A DNA stretch of 64,000 bases from DATAEE01 sp036258175 (GCA_036258175.1 DATAEE010000106.1:62001-126000); one strand, 5' to 3'; shown: positions 1-9,341, numbered from the stretch's first letter. The notes: a model not told the origin generated them from the letters alone. Made by a program: numbers and translations.

Positions 1-1
1 G

Positions 2-2317
2 GAACTGCTGGCGGCGCACCGGATCGACGGCGCGGAGCAGCTGTTCACGCGCGCCGTCGACTTTGGCTACTCGTTCAGCATCGAGGAGACGTTCGAGCGC
101 TGGGGGAAAGAGGAGATTCTCGGCGACTACGTCCGTCTGATCCGCATGACGCGGCCCGACGTCATCGTCGGGATGCGACCCGACGGCACCGGCGGCGGGC
201 AGCACCATCAGGCATCCGCGCGGCTGGCGCGCGAAGCGTTCCGCGCCGCTGGTGATCCTGCGAAGTTCCCGGACCAGATCGCACAGGGCTTGCGGCCGTG
301 GCAGGCGGCGAAGTTCTATTTCATGGGGCCGTTCGGATTTCGCGGCGAGCCGCCTCCGGATCCATCCAAGAAGTTCGTCGCGATCAATCTCGAAAGCTAC
401 GATCCGCTGCTGGGCCGTACGGCTGCGGAGATGGGCAGCGAAGCTCGCGCCATGCACAAGTGCCAGGGCTTCGGCCAGCTTCTCGCGCTTCCGACGGGGA
501 GCGCGGTCGCGAGGTACGAGTTGATCGATACGACGCTGGACGCCCAGCGCACTGCCGTCGAGTGGTCGATTTTCGACGGGATCGATCTATCACTGCAGAG
601 CCTCGGCGCATATGCGGGCACGACCCCGTTGAAGGAGATCAAGGCTGACCTCGATCGCATTGCCGACCAGGTGAAGCGCGCGCAGACCTCGTTCGACGGC
701 GGAGACGACGAAGCAGCTGTTGCGCCGCTGGCCGCGGGTCTCGGCGCGGTCAGAGCACTCCGCGCCGGGCTCGCGGCGCTGGATGTCTCTGCGCGATACG
801 AGCTCGACTTCAGGCTCGCCCAGAAGGAGCAGCAGTTCGCCGACGCGCTCGTCCTCGCGCAGCCTGTTCGTATCGAGGTTCTGGCGGACGATGGGGTCGT
901 CGTGCCCGGGCAGGCGCTGAAGGTGACGGCGATCGTGGCGAACCGGGGCGAATCGCCGGTCGAGGTCCGGGGTATCCGGTTCTCTGGTCTCGATGGTGCC
1001 GCGTGTCAGCCGCCAGCGGGTCCACTGAAGAGCGTCCACACGTGCGCGACCGCCGCCAAAGTGCCGCTCGACGCGAAGCTCACGAGCGTCCACTGGAGGC
1101 GCCGCGCAGATGCCGATCGCTATGATCTCGATCCCGACGTGCCATTCGGCGCGCCGTTCGCGCCGACGCCATTTCGCGCCGCGCTGACGCTCGCGATCGG
1201 CGGCGCCGAGGTCACGATCGACCGGCCGGTCGAGTACCGCTACGAAGGCGACATTTTCAGCGGCGAGAAGCGGATGGAGCTGAAGGTCGTGCCGGCGCTC
1301 GGGGTCGCGGTTGATCCCGATATCGCGATCGTGGGCCGCGACCCGAAGGCGCGTTCGCGCGAGGTGCGGGTCACGGTCACGAATCGTGTCAAGGGATCCG
1401 CGTCCAGCGAAGTCGCGCTCCGCATGCCCGAGGGTTGGAAGGTCGAGCCGCAGAAAGCGCCCGTCTCGCTCACGCGTGAGGACGAGGCCCAGACAGTGCG
1501 CTTCACCGTGGCACCGCCGGCAGGCGTCAAGGTTGGCGAGTACCGGTTGGACGCCACGATTGGCGAGGTGGGCGGGTCTGCCGTCGCCGCCGTCGGCGCG
1601 CAGGCGGTCGAGTACCCGCACATTCAACGGCGGCACCTGCTGAACCCGGCGGTTGTGAAGGTCAAGGCGCTCGACGTCAAGATCGCGCCGAACCTGACGG
1701 TTGGTTATGTGATGGGCGTCGGCGACGCCGTGCCGCAGGCGATCGAACAGCTCGGCGCGAAGGTCGAATTCCTGAACGCCGACGATCTGGCGTGGGGCGA
1801 TCTTTCACGCTTCGACGTGATCGTCACCGGCGTGCGGGCGTACGAGCGGCGCCCGGATCTGCGCGCGCACAATCACCGGCTACTCGACTACGCCGCGAAG
1901 GGCGGCGTTGTCCTCGTCCAGTACAACAAGTTCGAGTTCAACGAGGCGCAATACGGCCCGTTGCCGGCGAAGGTGAGCAGCAATCGGATCACCGACGAGC
2001 GGGCGCCCGTCCGGATCCTCGATCCCTCTCACCCGGCATTCCGGACGCCGAACCCGATCGGTCCCGAGGCGTGGGAAGGGTGGGTGCAGGAGCGCGGGCT
2101 GTACTTCCTCGGCGACCGGGACGCGGGATACGTCGACCTCGTCGAGCTCACGGACCCGTTCGAGTACAACAAGGGACCGAAAGGCGGCGCGCTGGTCGAA
2201 GCGAAAGTTGGGCGCGGCCGCTGGATTTACATCGGCCTTGGCTTGTGGCGACAGTTGCCGGCCGGGACGCCGGGCGCCTACCTCCTCCTGGCCAACCTGT
2301 TGTCACTGTCGAGCTGA
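2..2317 (+). CDS. PIG-L family deacetylase with C-terminal Ig-like and glutamine-amidotransferase-like domains (5' partial)
   Basis: The frame is open from the left edge, so the true start lies outside the window. The first visible residues (RPDVIVGMRPDGTGGGQHHQ, then ASARLAREAF) are typical of the second half of a GlcNAc-PI/LmbE-type zinc deacetylase, with a conserved HxxH-like histidine pair. The HPDD metal motif would be upstream. The middle of the protein is an Ig-like NEW3-type module (VTVTNRVKG, MPEGWKVEP). The last ~200 residues look like a ThuA/class-I glutamine-amidotransferase-like fold (VIVTGVRAYERRPDL, GRGRWIYIGLGLWRQLP). Such fusions are usually secreted and are thought to act on N-acetylated sugars. 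The substrate cannot be inferred. It is followed after 92 bp by the DUF1800 gene on the same strand. Confidence 0.85.
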   Translation, partial: ELLAAHRIDGAEQLFTRAVDFGYSFSIEETFERWGKEEILGDYVRLIRMTRPDVIVGMRPDGTGGGQHHQASARLAREAFRAAGDPAKFPDQIAQGLRPWQAAKFYFMGPFGFRGEPPPDPSKKFVAINLESYDPLLGRTAAEMGSEARAMHKCQGFGQLLALPTGSAVARYELIDTTLDAQRTAVEWSIFDGIDLSLQSLGAYAGTTPLKEIKADLDRIADQVKRAQTSFDGGDDEAAVAPLAAGLGAVRALRAGLAALDVSARYELDFRLAQKEQQFADALVLAQPVRIEVLADDGVVVPGQALKVTAIVANRGESPVEVRGIRFSGLDGAACQPPAGPLKSVHTCATAAKVPLDAKLTSVHWRRRADADRYDLDPDVPFGAPFAPTPFRAALTLAIGGAEVTIDRPVEYRYEGDIFSGEKRMELKVVPALGVAVDPDIAIVGRDPKARSREVRVTVTNRVKGSASSEVALRMPEGWKVEPQKAPVSLTREDEAQTVRFTVAPPAGVKVGEYRLDATIGEVGGSAVAAVGAQAVEYPHIQRRHLLNPAVVKVKALDVKIAPNLTVGYVMGVGDAVPQAIEQLGAKVEFLNADDLAWGDLSRFDVIVTGVRAYERRPDLRAHNHRLLDYAAKGGVVLVQYNKFEFNEAQYGPLPAKVSSNRITDERAPVRILDPSHPAFRTPNPIGPEAWEGWVQERGLYFLGDRDAGYVDLVELTDPFEYNKGPKGGALVEAKVGRGRWIYIGLGLWRQLPAGTPGAYLLLANLLSLSS

Positions 2318-2409
2318 CACACACGGCACATACAGATTTGTCTTCGCGAATCGCGTAACCTCCCGCCCGGGCGCGGGTCTAAACTACCACCCGGCAAACG
2401 GGCTCGGCC

Positions 2410-3858
2410 ATGGCCAGAGGACGCGAACCCGAGATCGAGCATCTGCTCCGCCGCGCCGGTTTCGGCGCGAGCGACAGCGAGATCGGCGCGTACGTCCAGC
2501 TCGGTTATCTCGGCACCATGGACGAGCTGATCAACTACGAGCAGATCGCCGACGACGTCGACGCGAACATCGGGAAGCCGGGCTTTGTGGGCGTGACGAC
2601 GCGCGGCCAGTTCGCGCCGTCGACGGTCATCACCGACGCGCGTCAGCGGTGGATCTTCCGGATGGTGCACAGCGCGCGCCCGCTCCAGGAGAAGATGGCG
2701 CTCTTCTGGCACAACCACTTCGCGACCGCCTACAGCAAGGTGTCCGGCGGCCTCGGGGCCGCCGACGGGACGCGCGCGATGGCGGCGAAGCCGGACGAAG
2801 ATCCGGGACGCGCCAAGGGACAGCTCGAGCTGTTTCGCGAGCACGCGCTCGGCAACTTTCGCGATCTGCTGGTTGAAGTCACGAAGGATACGGCGATGCT
2901 CGTCTGGCTCGACGGTCGGACGAACGTCCGGAACCGGCCGCAGGAAAACTATGCGCGGGAGCTCATGGAGCTGTTCACCATGGGCGTCGGCCTGTTCACC
3001 GAGCCGGACGTCTACGCCGGCGCGCGCGTGTTCACCGGCTGGAACCTCTCGCGCCAGGCCGGCGATTCGCTGCCGCGCTTCAACTACAACGCGAATCAAC
3101 ACGACAGCGCCGCGAAGGAGTTCAGCTTTCCGATTTATCCCGACGGCCGCCGGACCATCCCGGCGCGCGCCGCGGCCGACGGCATGCAGGACGGCCTTGA
3201 TCTGATCAATGCCGTCGCGCGGCACCCTGAGACGGGCAGGCGGCTGGCGCGGAAGCTGTGGGCGTTCTTCGTGAGCGAGACCGCGGCGTCGGCCGACGAC
3301 TTCGTCAACGAGATCTCGGGCGAGTACTACCGGAACGGTTACGAGATGCGGCCGGTCATCCGGCGCGTGTTGATGTCGCGGCACTTCCGTGACGCGTCCA
3401 GCCATTTCGCGCGGTATTCGTGGCCGGCCGAGTTCGTCGCGCGCGCGATCAAGGAAGTCGGCTGGCGCGGCTTTTCGGTCAACGACGCGATCGGACCGAT
3501 GACCAACATGGGGCAGCAGCTCTTCGAGCCGCCGGACGTCAACGGCTGGGAGCTGGGACGCGGCTGGTATTCCACGGGCGCGATGCTGTCGCGGATGAAC
3601 TTCGCCGCGCAGCTCGCGACGAACCAGCGGTTCAACCTCCGTGACGAGGCGCGGCCGTTCGGCAGGTCGCCAGAGTCGCTGCTGTCCTACATGCTCGACC
3701 GGCTGACGCCGGCGACGTTCGAGCGCGGCGCGATTACCTCGCTGCTCGACTACCTCCGCGCGGGCGGTTCGTGGACCGGCTCGGATGCGCAGCTGCTGAC
3801 GAAGGCGCCGGGGCTTGTCCATCTGCTGGTTGGCGCCGGGGAATACCAGCTCGTGTAG
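2410..3858 (+). CDS. DUF1800 domain-containing protein
   Basis: This 482-residue protein carries DUF1800 hallmarks in order: an N-terminal LLRRAGFGAS motif, EKMALFWHNHFAT near residue 95, ENYARELMELFTMGVG near 180, a GWNLSR motif, and GRRLARKLWAFFVSE near 275. No clear signal peptide is visible at the ATG. The function of the family is unknown. Its genes very often sit next to DUF1501 genes, exactly as here: the DUF1501 start is 58 bp after this stop. The two therefore probably form an operon whose products work together in the envelope or outside the cell. The DUF1501 partner has a Tat signal. Confidence 0.9.
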   Translation: MARGREPEIEHLLRRAGFGASDSEIGAYVQLGYLGTMDELINYEQIADDVDANIGKPGFVGVTTRGQFAPSTVITDARQRWIFRMVHSARPLQEKMALFWHNHFATAYSKVSGGLGAADGTRAMAAKPDEDPGRAKGQLELFREHALGNFRDLLVEVTKDTAMLVWLDGRTNVRNRPQENYARELMELFTMGVGLFTEPDVYAGARVFTGWNLSRQAGDSLPRFNYNANQHDSAAKEFSFPIYPDGRRTIPARAAADGMQDGLDLINAVARHPETGRRLARKLWAFFVSETAASADDFVNEISGEYYRNGYEMRPVIRRVLMSRHFRDASSHFARYSWPAEFVARAIKEVGWRGFSVNDAIGPMTNMGQQLFEPPDVNGWELGRGWYSTGAMLSRMNFAAQLATNQRFNLRDEARPFGRSPESLLSYMLDRLTPATFERGAITSLLDYLRAGGSWTGSDAQLLTKAPGLVHLLVGAGEYQLV

Positions 3859-3905
3859 GGACTAGGGACTAAGCGGCACGTCCTAGTCCCAAGTCCCTAG
3901 TCCCT
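3856..3905. repeat. CTAGTCCC word repeat forming an inverted repeat between DUF1800 and DUF1501
   Basis: The arms TAGGGACTAGGGACTA (3856-3871) and TAGTCCCAAGTCCCTA (3884-3899) are complementary at 15 of 16 positions, with a 12-nt loop. The DUF1800 stop codon lies in the first arm. The same word recurs after the DUF1501 stop and after the S9 gene near 11.3 kb. There is no U-tract, so a terminator role is uncertain. Confidence 0.8.
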
Positions 3906-3916
3906 GCGAGGACGCA

Positions 3917-5176
3917 ATGGCAGTCACGAGACGCGAGTTCGTGCGGGGCGGCGTCGCCGCGTTCACCGTCAGCTTCGCGGCGCCGGCGTTTCTCTGTGAT
4001 CTGGCGCGGGCGCAGGGCTCGAGTCGCCGGAACCTTGTCGTGCTCTATCTCTCGGGCGGGAACGACGCGCTCAGCACGCTCGTACCCTACACTGACGGTT
4101 TCTACGCAAGCCGGCGGCCGACGCTGGCGGTCCCCGCCGGCGGCGTGCTGCAGATCGGCACCGATCGAGGTGGTGCCGCGCTCGGCCTGCACCCGCGGCT
4201 CACAGGGCTGAAGCAGATCTTCGACGCCGGGCGGCTCGCGATCGTCCAGCGCACCGGCTACCCGAACTCGAGCCGCTCGCACTTCCTCGGCACCGACATC
4301 TGGTCGACCGCGGACCCATCATCGCCTCAAGGCGCCGGCTGGCTCGGCCGCTATCTCGACACGCTGCCCGGGCCAATCGATCCGCTCGTCGGCTGGAACA
4401 CCGCGCGCGAGACGCCTCGGACGCTCGTGTCACGTACGGTCGGCGTACCGGCAATCCCGAGCGTCGCGGGCTACGCGTTCGCCAGCCCGAACAGCGGAAA
4501 CGAGGCGCTCCTCGAACGCTCGACGGCCGCGTCGATCGCCTCGCACGTGCCGATCGATCGACCGAACCTGTCGTTCGTCAACGGCAGCGCGATTGCAGCG
4601 CTCACCACGCTCGACCGCGTGGCCACCGTGGCGGCGTACCAACCCTCGACGACGTACCCGAACAACGGGTTCGGCCAGGCGCTCCGCGCGATCGCCGGCG
4701 CGATGTCGCGCGGGATCGGCACGAAGATCTTCTGGGTCCAGACCGGCGGCTACGACACGCACGCTGGGCAGAACACCAACAACGGCGCGTACGCCACCCT
4801 GATGTCGACGCTCAACGACGGCGTGACGGCGTTTTACAACGACCTGCAGAACCAGGGGCTTCTCGGGGACACCGTGATCCTGCAGTTCTCGGAGTTCGGC
4901 CGGCGGATCAACGAGAACGGCAGCAACGGCACCGACCACGGCGCGGGCGGCCTGATGATGGCGATCGGCGGCAGCGTCCGCGGCGGCATCTACGGCACCG
5001 CGGCAAGTCTGAATCCCGTCCCGGACAACCCGACACTCGAGAACAACAGCAACGACGTCCGCTTCGAGACCGACTTCCGTTCGGTCTACGCGAAAGTCAT
5101 CGATTCATGGCTGGGCGCCGACTCCGCCGCGATCCTGGGCGGAAACTTCAGAGCCGGCGCGCCGGGGATTCTGTAA
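3917..5176 (+). CDS. DUF1501 domain-containing secreted protein
   Basis: This 419-residue protein starts with a twin-arginine export signal: MAVTRREFVRGGVAAFTVSF, followed by an AxA-like cleavage region near residue 33. The mature part shows the DUF1501 pattern: LVVLYLSGGNDALSTLVPY near residue 40, FLGTDIWSTADP near 120, GGYDTHAGQ near 280, and SEFGRRINENGSNGTDHG near 330. The aspartates, histidines and glutamates in these motifs recall the alkaline-phosphatase/sulfatase superfamily, so a metal-dependent hydrolase is plausible but not shown. It pairs with the upstream DUF1800 gene, 58 bp away. Confidence 0.9.
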   Translation: MAVTRREFVRGGVAAFTVSFAAPAFLCDLARAQGSSRRNLVVLYLSGGNDALSTLVPYTDGFYASRRPTLAVPAGGVLQIGTDRGGAALGLHPRLTGLKQIFDAGRLAIVQRTGYPNSSRSHFLGTDIWSTADPSSPQGAGWLGRYLDTLPGPIDPLVGWNTARETPRTLVSRTVGVPAIPSVAGYAFASPNSGNEALLERSTAASIASHVPIDRPNLSFVNGSAIAALTTLDRVATVAAYQPSTTYPNNGFGQALRAIAGAMSRGIGTKIFWVQTGGYDTHAGQNTNNGAYATLMSTLNDGVTAFYNDLQNQGLLGDTVILQFSEFGRRINENGSNGTDHGAGGLMMAIGGSVRGGIYGTAASLNPVPDNPTLENNSNDVRFETDFRSVYAKVIDSWLGADSAAILGGNFRAGAPGIL

Positions 5177-5211
5177 GCCCCAAGCCCTAGTCCCTAGTCC
5201 CTAGTCCCTAC
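5177..5211. repeat. CTAGTCCC word repeat between convergent DUF1501 and S9 genes
   Basis: Consecutive CCCTAGT units follow the DUF1501 stop and run up to the convergent S9 peptidase stop. They use the same word as at 3856-3905 and 11310-11336. Confidence 0.8.
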
Positions 5212-7358
5212 GGAGTGTCCGTCTTCTTCTTCCCGTCCTTCCACACTTCGTACGTCGGATCGACGTCGCGGCCGAGGATGTACTTCTCGTACCAGAGTCC
5301 ATACCGCCGCCACCGATCGATCTGATACGACGGCCGCGAGATCCCGTGGCTCTGACCGGGATAGACGATCAACGCGGCGGTCTTGCCGAGCGACCGCAGC
5401 GACACGTACAGCTGCTCCGACTGCGGCAGCGGCACGCGGTAGTCGCGGTCGCCCACCATCACCAACGTCGGCGTCGTCACCTTCTCGATGCTCATGAGCG
5501 GTGACAGCCTGCGGTACAGATCAACGTTGCGCCATGGATAGCCCAGCTCTTTGATCCACCACAGGCGGAGATCGTCGGTCGCGAAGTTGCTGAACATGTC
5601 CACCGCGCCCGCGCCGGAGGTCGCCGCGGCGAACCGGTTCGTTTTCGTGATCACGTAGTTCGTCATGATCCCGCCGTAGCTCCAGCCGCCGACGCCGAGC
5701 CGTTTCGGGTCGACGTAGCCGAGCGAGAGCACGTGATCGACCCCCGCCATCACATCCTGGTAGTCCTTGTTGCCCCAGTCCGCGAAGATCGCGCGGCAGA
5801 ATGCCTCGCCGTACCCGTTACTGCCGCGTGGATTGGTGATGAGCACGACATAGCCGAGCGACGCCAGGTACTGATGCTCGAAGTTGAAGCTGTCGGTGTA
5901 TTGGCTCACCGGCCCGCCGTGAATACGCAGGATGAGCGGGTACTGTCTTGTAGGACGACCCTTAAGGGTCGTACCACCACCATCGAAATCCAGCGGCTTG
6001 ACGACCCAGCCCTCGATCTCGGTGCCGTCCCCGCTCTTGAAGTGAATCTCTTCGGCGGCCCTGAAGCGGATCCTCGCGAAGAGCTCGTCGTTGGCCTTGC
6101 TGAGCGGCCGCGCGGCACCGCCGGCGAGAGCGACGACGTGAACTTCGTTCGGCCGCGTCGGTGTCGATGCGATGGTGACGACGTTGTCACCGGCGAGCTC
6201 GAACGAGCCCGCGTCGCCGTCGTAGGCCGTCGTGCGCACGCCGTCGAGCGTGACCTTGACGATCGGCGTTCTGCCGCTGTCGACGAGCGTCACGTAAATC
6301 GCTTTCCCGTCTTTCGCCCACCGCGGCGATCCGCTGACGTGGCGATCGAGCTTGCCGGTCACGTCACGCGCGGCGCCGCCCTGCGCGCCGATGATCTGCA
6401 CGCGCGGCGTGGCGTAGATCGGCGGGTCCACCGGCTCGTGCACGTACGCCAGCGACTGGCCGTCCGGCGACCACTCCGGGTTGTCGTCGGAGCCATCGTC
6501 CTTGGTCACCTGGCGCGTCGTCCCCGACTGCACGTCGAGAATCCAGATGTCCGAGTTGTTGTTTTCGTCAGGATCCTTGCTGCGGTTCGAGCTGAATGCG
6601 ATCGATCGGCCGTCAGGTGACCACTCGGGATCGCCGTCGTCGAACGGCCCCGTCGTCAGCGGTTTCGAATCGCCGACCGCGCGGCCCGTCTTGTCTATCG
6701 CCGCATCGAGCGTCACGAGATACAGATGACGGCGGCGCAGATCGAGCCATCCGGAGCCATCCCGTTTGTGCTGGAGACGTGTGAGGACGATCGGCGGAGG
6801 CGGAGGTTCGTCGGTTCCCGTCTTCTCCGATTCCTCCGCTCGTGCATCGCGCGAGACGACAACGAGGCGGCGGCTGTCGGGGGACCAGCGGAAGCTCTCG
6901 ACGCCTTCCTTGAGCGCGGTTACGGGGAAGGCTTCGCCTCCGGCCAGCGGCAGGAGCACGACCTGTCCCTTCTCGCTGATTTTCTGCGGCGTCGGGCCGC
7001 CCGCGATGTGGCGATCGCTGATGAATGCGAGGAAGCGGCCGTCCGGCGAAAAGCGCGGAGCGCTCGCCGAGCCTGTGTGAGTCAACCGCTGCGGTTCGCC
7101 GCCGTCGATCGCGACGCGCCAGAGGCTCGTGGACCGGCGATCCTTTGCGCGATCGATCTCGGTGACAGTGAACGCCGCCGTCCGCCCGTCCGGCGAGACC
7201 GCGAGGCCGCCAACGCTGCGGATGGCCAGCCAGTCTTCGAGCTGCACCGGCCGCACCTGCGCGAGCGCGGGGTTCGCCGCGACGCCGAGCAGCACCGCGA
7301 CGGCGATACCGGCGGATGCGCCGGCACGAATCAGAGGCCTGATCGACTGAGAAGTCAT
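5208..7358 (-). CDS. S9 family prolyl-oligopeptidase-type serine peptidase
   Basis: 716 residues. The N terminus is a signal sequence (a hydrophobic run ending in NPALAQ). Residues ~45-400 form a TolB/PD40-type beta-propeller with repeated SPDGR motifs. The C-terminal ~260 residues are an alpha/beta-hydrolase: nucleophile in GGWSYGGIMTN near residue 560, Asp in VGDRDYRVPLP near 636 and His in YPGQSHGI near 671. It probably cleaves short peptides in the periplasm or outside the cell. Oddity: just before the catalytic domain, at KPLDFDGGGTTLKGRPTRQY, the reading frame contains an 18-bp perfect palindrome (5955-5972) that looks like an inserted repeat. A TAAAAC box (7371-7366) sits 7 nt before the ATG, so the mRNA may be leaderless. 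Confidence 0.92.
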   Translation of the reverse strand: MTSQSIRPLIRAGASAGIAVAVLLGVAANPALAQVRPVQLEDWLAIRSVGGLAVSPDGRTAAFTVTEIDRAKDRRSTSLWRVAIDGGEPQRLTHTGSASAPRFSPDGRFLAFISDRHIAGGPTPQKISEKGQVVLLPLAGGEAFPVTALKEGVESFRWSPDSRRLVVVSRDARAEESEKTGTDEPPPPPIVLTRLQHKRDGSGWLDLRRRHLYLVTLDAAIDKTGRAVGDSKPLTTGPFDDGDPEWSPDGRSIAFSSNRSKDPDENNNSDIWILDVQSGTTRQVTKDDGSDDNPEWSPDGQSLAYVHEPVDPPIYATPRVQIIGAQGGAARDVTGKLDRHVSGSPRWAKDGKAIYVTLVDSGRTPIVKVTLDGVRTTAYDGDAGSFELAGDNVVTIASTPTRPNEVHVVALAGGAARPLSKANDELFARIRFRAAEEIHFKSGDGTEIEGWVVKPLDFDGGGTTLKGRPTRQYPLILRIHGGPVSQYTDSFNFEHQYLASLGYVVLITNPRGSNGYGEAFCRAIFADWGNKDYQDVMAGVDHVLSLGYVDPKRLGVGGWSYGGIMTNYVITKTNRFAAATSGAGAVDMFSNFATDDLRLWWIKELGYPWRNVDLYRRLSPLMSIEKVTTPTLVMVGDRDYRVPLPQSEQLYVSLRSLGKTAALIVYPGQSHGISRPSYQIDRWRRYGLWYEKYILGRDVDPTYEVWKDGKKKTDTP
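5955..5972. repeat. Perfect 18-bp palindrome inside the S9 peptidase coding sequence
   Basis: ACGACCCTTAAGGGTCGT is self-complementary over all 18 bases and is flanked by TAGG...ACCA. It is read in frame as GTTLKGR at the junction of propeller and hydrolase domains. Related palindromes lie in hisF (20271-20292) and between genes. Confidence 0.85.
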
Positions 7359-7434
7359 GCGCGTAGTTTTATCACGCCAGCTTTACCATCCCGGTGCCGG
7401 CGGCTACACTGGACTGTCGCTTAGCTGACATTCG

Positions 7435-7887
7435 ATGACCGCCACCGCAGACATCTTCCTACAGCGCATGGCCGAGGGTGATCCCGTCGGCCTGGAGCAG
7501 CTGTACGACCGTTACGGGCCCGCCGTGTACGCAGCGGCGATGCGCGTGCTGCAGAATCTCGAGGCGGCCGAGGACACGGTGCAGGAGGTGTTCGCCGAGG
7601 CCTGGTACAACGCGCGAGGCCTGGTCGCGCGCGGCGTGGACGCCGCGGAATGGCTGGTCGCCGAGGCGCGCGCGCGAGCGGCGGCTCGCCTGTCGGAACT
7701 ATCGCCGGCGGCCGGTCAGCATGAACCGGAACCGCCGGTTCGTGCGCACGATATCCCACCGCTGCTCCGGCGGCGTGTGCTCGACTCGATCTACGGCGCC
7801 GGTGAGCGGCTGCCGAGTCTCTACTCGAGCCCGCGCATCGCTGAGCGCATCTTCGGCTGGCTCCGGCGGCGGTCGACCGGGGACTGA
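7435..7887 (+). CDS. Sigma-70-region-2-like protein without region 4
   Basis: This 150-residue protein begins like an ECF sigma factor. Residues ~8-60 (GDPVGLEQLYDRYGPAVYAA, EAAEDTVQEVFAEAW) match sigma-70 region 2, which binds core polymerase and the -10 element. After residue ~75 there is no recognisable region 4 helix-turn-helix, only a proline/arginine-rich tail ending in FGWLRRR. Either it is a truncated sigma factor or a region-2-only protein with another role. It is not obviously in an operon. It diverges from the S9 gene upstream and its stop is 4 bp from a convergent gene. Confidence 0.7.
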   Translation: MTATADIFLQRMAEGDPVGLEQLYDRYGPAVYAAAMRVLQNLEAAEDTVQEVFAEAWYNARGLVARGVDAAEWLVAEARARAAARLSELSPAAGQHEPEPPVRAHDIPPLLRRRVLDSIYGAGERLPSLYSSPRIAERIFGWLRRRSTGD

Positions 7888-7891
7888 GCGC

Positions 7892-8203
7892 TCAGGTTGT
7901 CGGCGACGCGAGCGGTTTTAACACCACCGGAGTTGATCGTTCTGGCGCCTTCACGAACTGAGCGTGTTGGCTCCCGAACCGTACGGTAAGGAACGTAGCG
8001 GCGCGCGCCAGCGCCGCATCCTCGCCGCCCGCCAGGAACTCCATCGGCGCGCCCGCGCTGTCAGGAAACCAGTTAAAGAGGTTCCAGTCGCCGCTGATGA
8101 CGAACGGCGTGGCCGCGAACAGCATCTCGCCGCACGCGTTCGAGCGAGGCTCGACCCGCACGTAACACTCCATGGACCCAAACGTCGCTTCGAATGCGCT
8201 CAT
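7892..8203 (-). CDS. Small hypothetical protein
   Basis: About 103 residues, starting at MSAFEATFGSMECYVRVEP. A longer frame exists to 8260, but the ATG at 8203 has a GAGAAA Shine-Dalgarno-like sequence and the upstream extension is low-complexity Arg. No signal peptide or membrane segment. I do not recognise the family. The aromatic core (VISGDWNLFNWFPDS) and the absence of repeats argue for a small globular cytosolic protein. It converges on the sigma-like gene and is followed upstream by the convergently placed TIGR01777 gene. Confidence 0.55.
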   Translation of the reverse strand: MSAFEATFGSMECYVRVEPRSNACGEMLFAATPFVISGDWNLFNWFPDSAGAPMEFLAGGEDAALARAATFLTVRFGSQHAQFVKAPERSTPVVLKPLASPTT

Positions 8204-8302
8204 CGTTTCTCGCAACCGCAGCCGTGGTCGTGTTCGCGCCGCGGCGGGGCGGAATTGCAAAAGTTACGTGGACCGTGCCCCGATTGTTATCGGCGTTTCG
8301 CC

Positions 8303-9238
8303 TTACTCAGTGAAGATCGCGCGCATCGCCTGATCGATCTTCGGCAGGTGAAACCTGAAGCCGTGCTCGAGCGCGCGAGACGGGACGGCACGCTGCCCCG
8401 TGAGAATCAGTGGGTCAGCCATCTCGCCGAGCATCAATCGCAGACCGAACGCAGGGGCGGGGATCCAGCTGGGCCGCCGCACCGCGCGCGCGAGCGCTTT
8501 CATGAACACCTTGTTCGCGACCGGCTCCGGCGCCGTGGCGTTGAAAGGACCGTGCGCCTGCGGCATCTTCGCCAGCCAGCGCACCAGCTCCAGCCAGTCG
8601 GCGCGGTGGATCCACGGCACGTACTGCCGCCCAGATCCGATCGGCCCGCCGGCGAAGAGTTTCACCGGCGTCAGCATGCGAGGCAGCGCTCCTCCGCCGC
8701 GCTCGATCACGAGGCCCGTGCGAACCACCGCCACACGCGTCCCGCGATCCTGAGCGGTGTGCGCTTCCTGCTCCCACGCGACCGACGTTTCCGCGAGGAA
8801 ATCGGTTCCCGGTGCTTCACGCTCCGTGACCGGCTCGTCGCCGCGAGGACCGTAGTAGCCGACCGCCGATCCGCTGATGAGCGTGGCGGGCGGGCGAGCG
8901 GCGGCGCGAATCGCCGCCACGAGGCTGCGAGTGGCGAGGACGCGGCTGTCGCGAATCTTGCGCTTGTGCTCGGGCGACCAGCGCCGCCCCGCGATCGACT
9001 CGCCCGAGAGATTCACGACGAGATCAGCGCCGTCGATCGCCGCCGCCCACGGGCCGGTCGATCCGTCCGGCGTCCAGCCCACGTGCGTGATGCCCGGCAG
9101 CCCGGTCCCCGCTTCGTACTCCGACACCGCCGGGGCGAGGCGGCGCGTCAGATTCGTGACCTGGTGTCCTTCTTCGGCGTAGATCTCGCCGAGCGGCCGT
9201 CCGAGGAACCCGCTGCCGCCGGCGATCACAACCTTCAT
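8303..9238 (-). CDS. TIGR01777 family (SDR39U1-like) NAD(P)-dependent epimerase
   Basis: About 311 residues. The N-terminal Rossmann motif is IAGGSGFLGRPLGEIY, followed by VVNLSGESIAGRRWS near residue 75, a YYGPRGDEPVTE segment near 128, and the C-terminal DUF1731-like block (PRRPSW/P-type: VRRPSWIPAPAFGLRLMLGE). This order is diagnostic of the YfcH/TIGR01777 family of extended SDR proteins, whose substrate is unknown. I prefer the ATG at 9238 over the GTG at 9241 because GGAGGAG lies just upstream. It is divergent from the second S9 gene. Confidence 0.93.
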   Translation of the reverse strand: MKVVIAGGSGFLGRPLGEIYAEEGHQVTNLTRRLAPAVSEYEAGTGLPGITHVGWTPDGSTGPWAAAIDGADLVVNLSGESIAGRRWSPEHKRKIRDSRVLATRSLVAAIRAAARPPATLISGSAVGYYGPRGDEPVTEREAPGTDFLAETSVAWEQEAHTAQDRGTRVAVVRTGLVIERGGGALPRMLTPVKLFAGGPIGSGRQYVPWIHRADWLELVRWLAKMPQAHGPFNATAPEPVANKVFMKALARAVRRPSWIPAPAFGLRLMLGEMADPLILTGQRAVPSRALEHGFRFHLPKIDQAMRAIFTE

Positions 9239-9341
9239 CACTCCTCCCGGGCGCCGGGCGCCGCATCCCCGCTATTGGACGCTTAATCACACGCGTAAGT
9301 TTGCTTCTATAATGAAATCTCCCCAATCCGTGCGAGGTGTG

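Noticed and set aside
2278..3822. A 514-codon minus-strand frame opposite DUF1800
   Set aside because: Mirror frame of a motif-rich DUF1800 gene.
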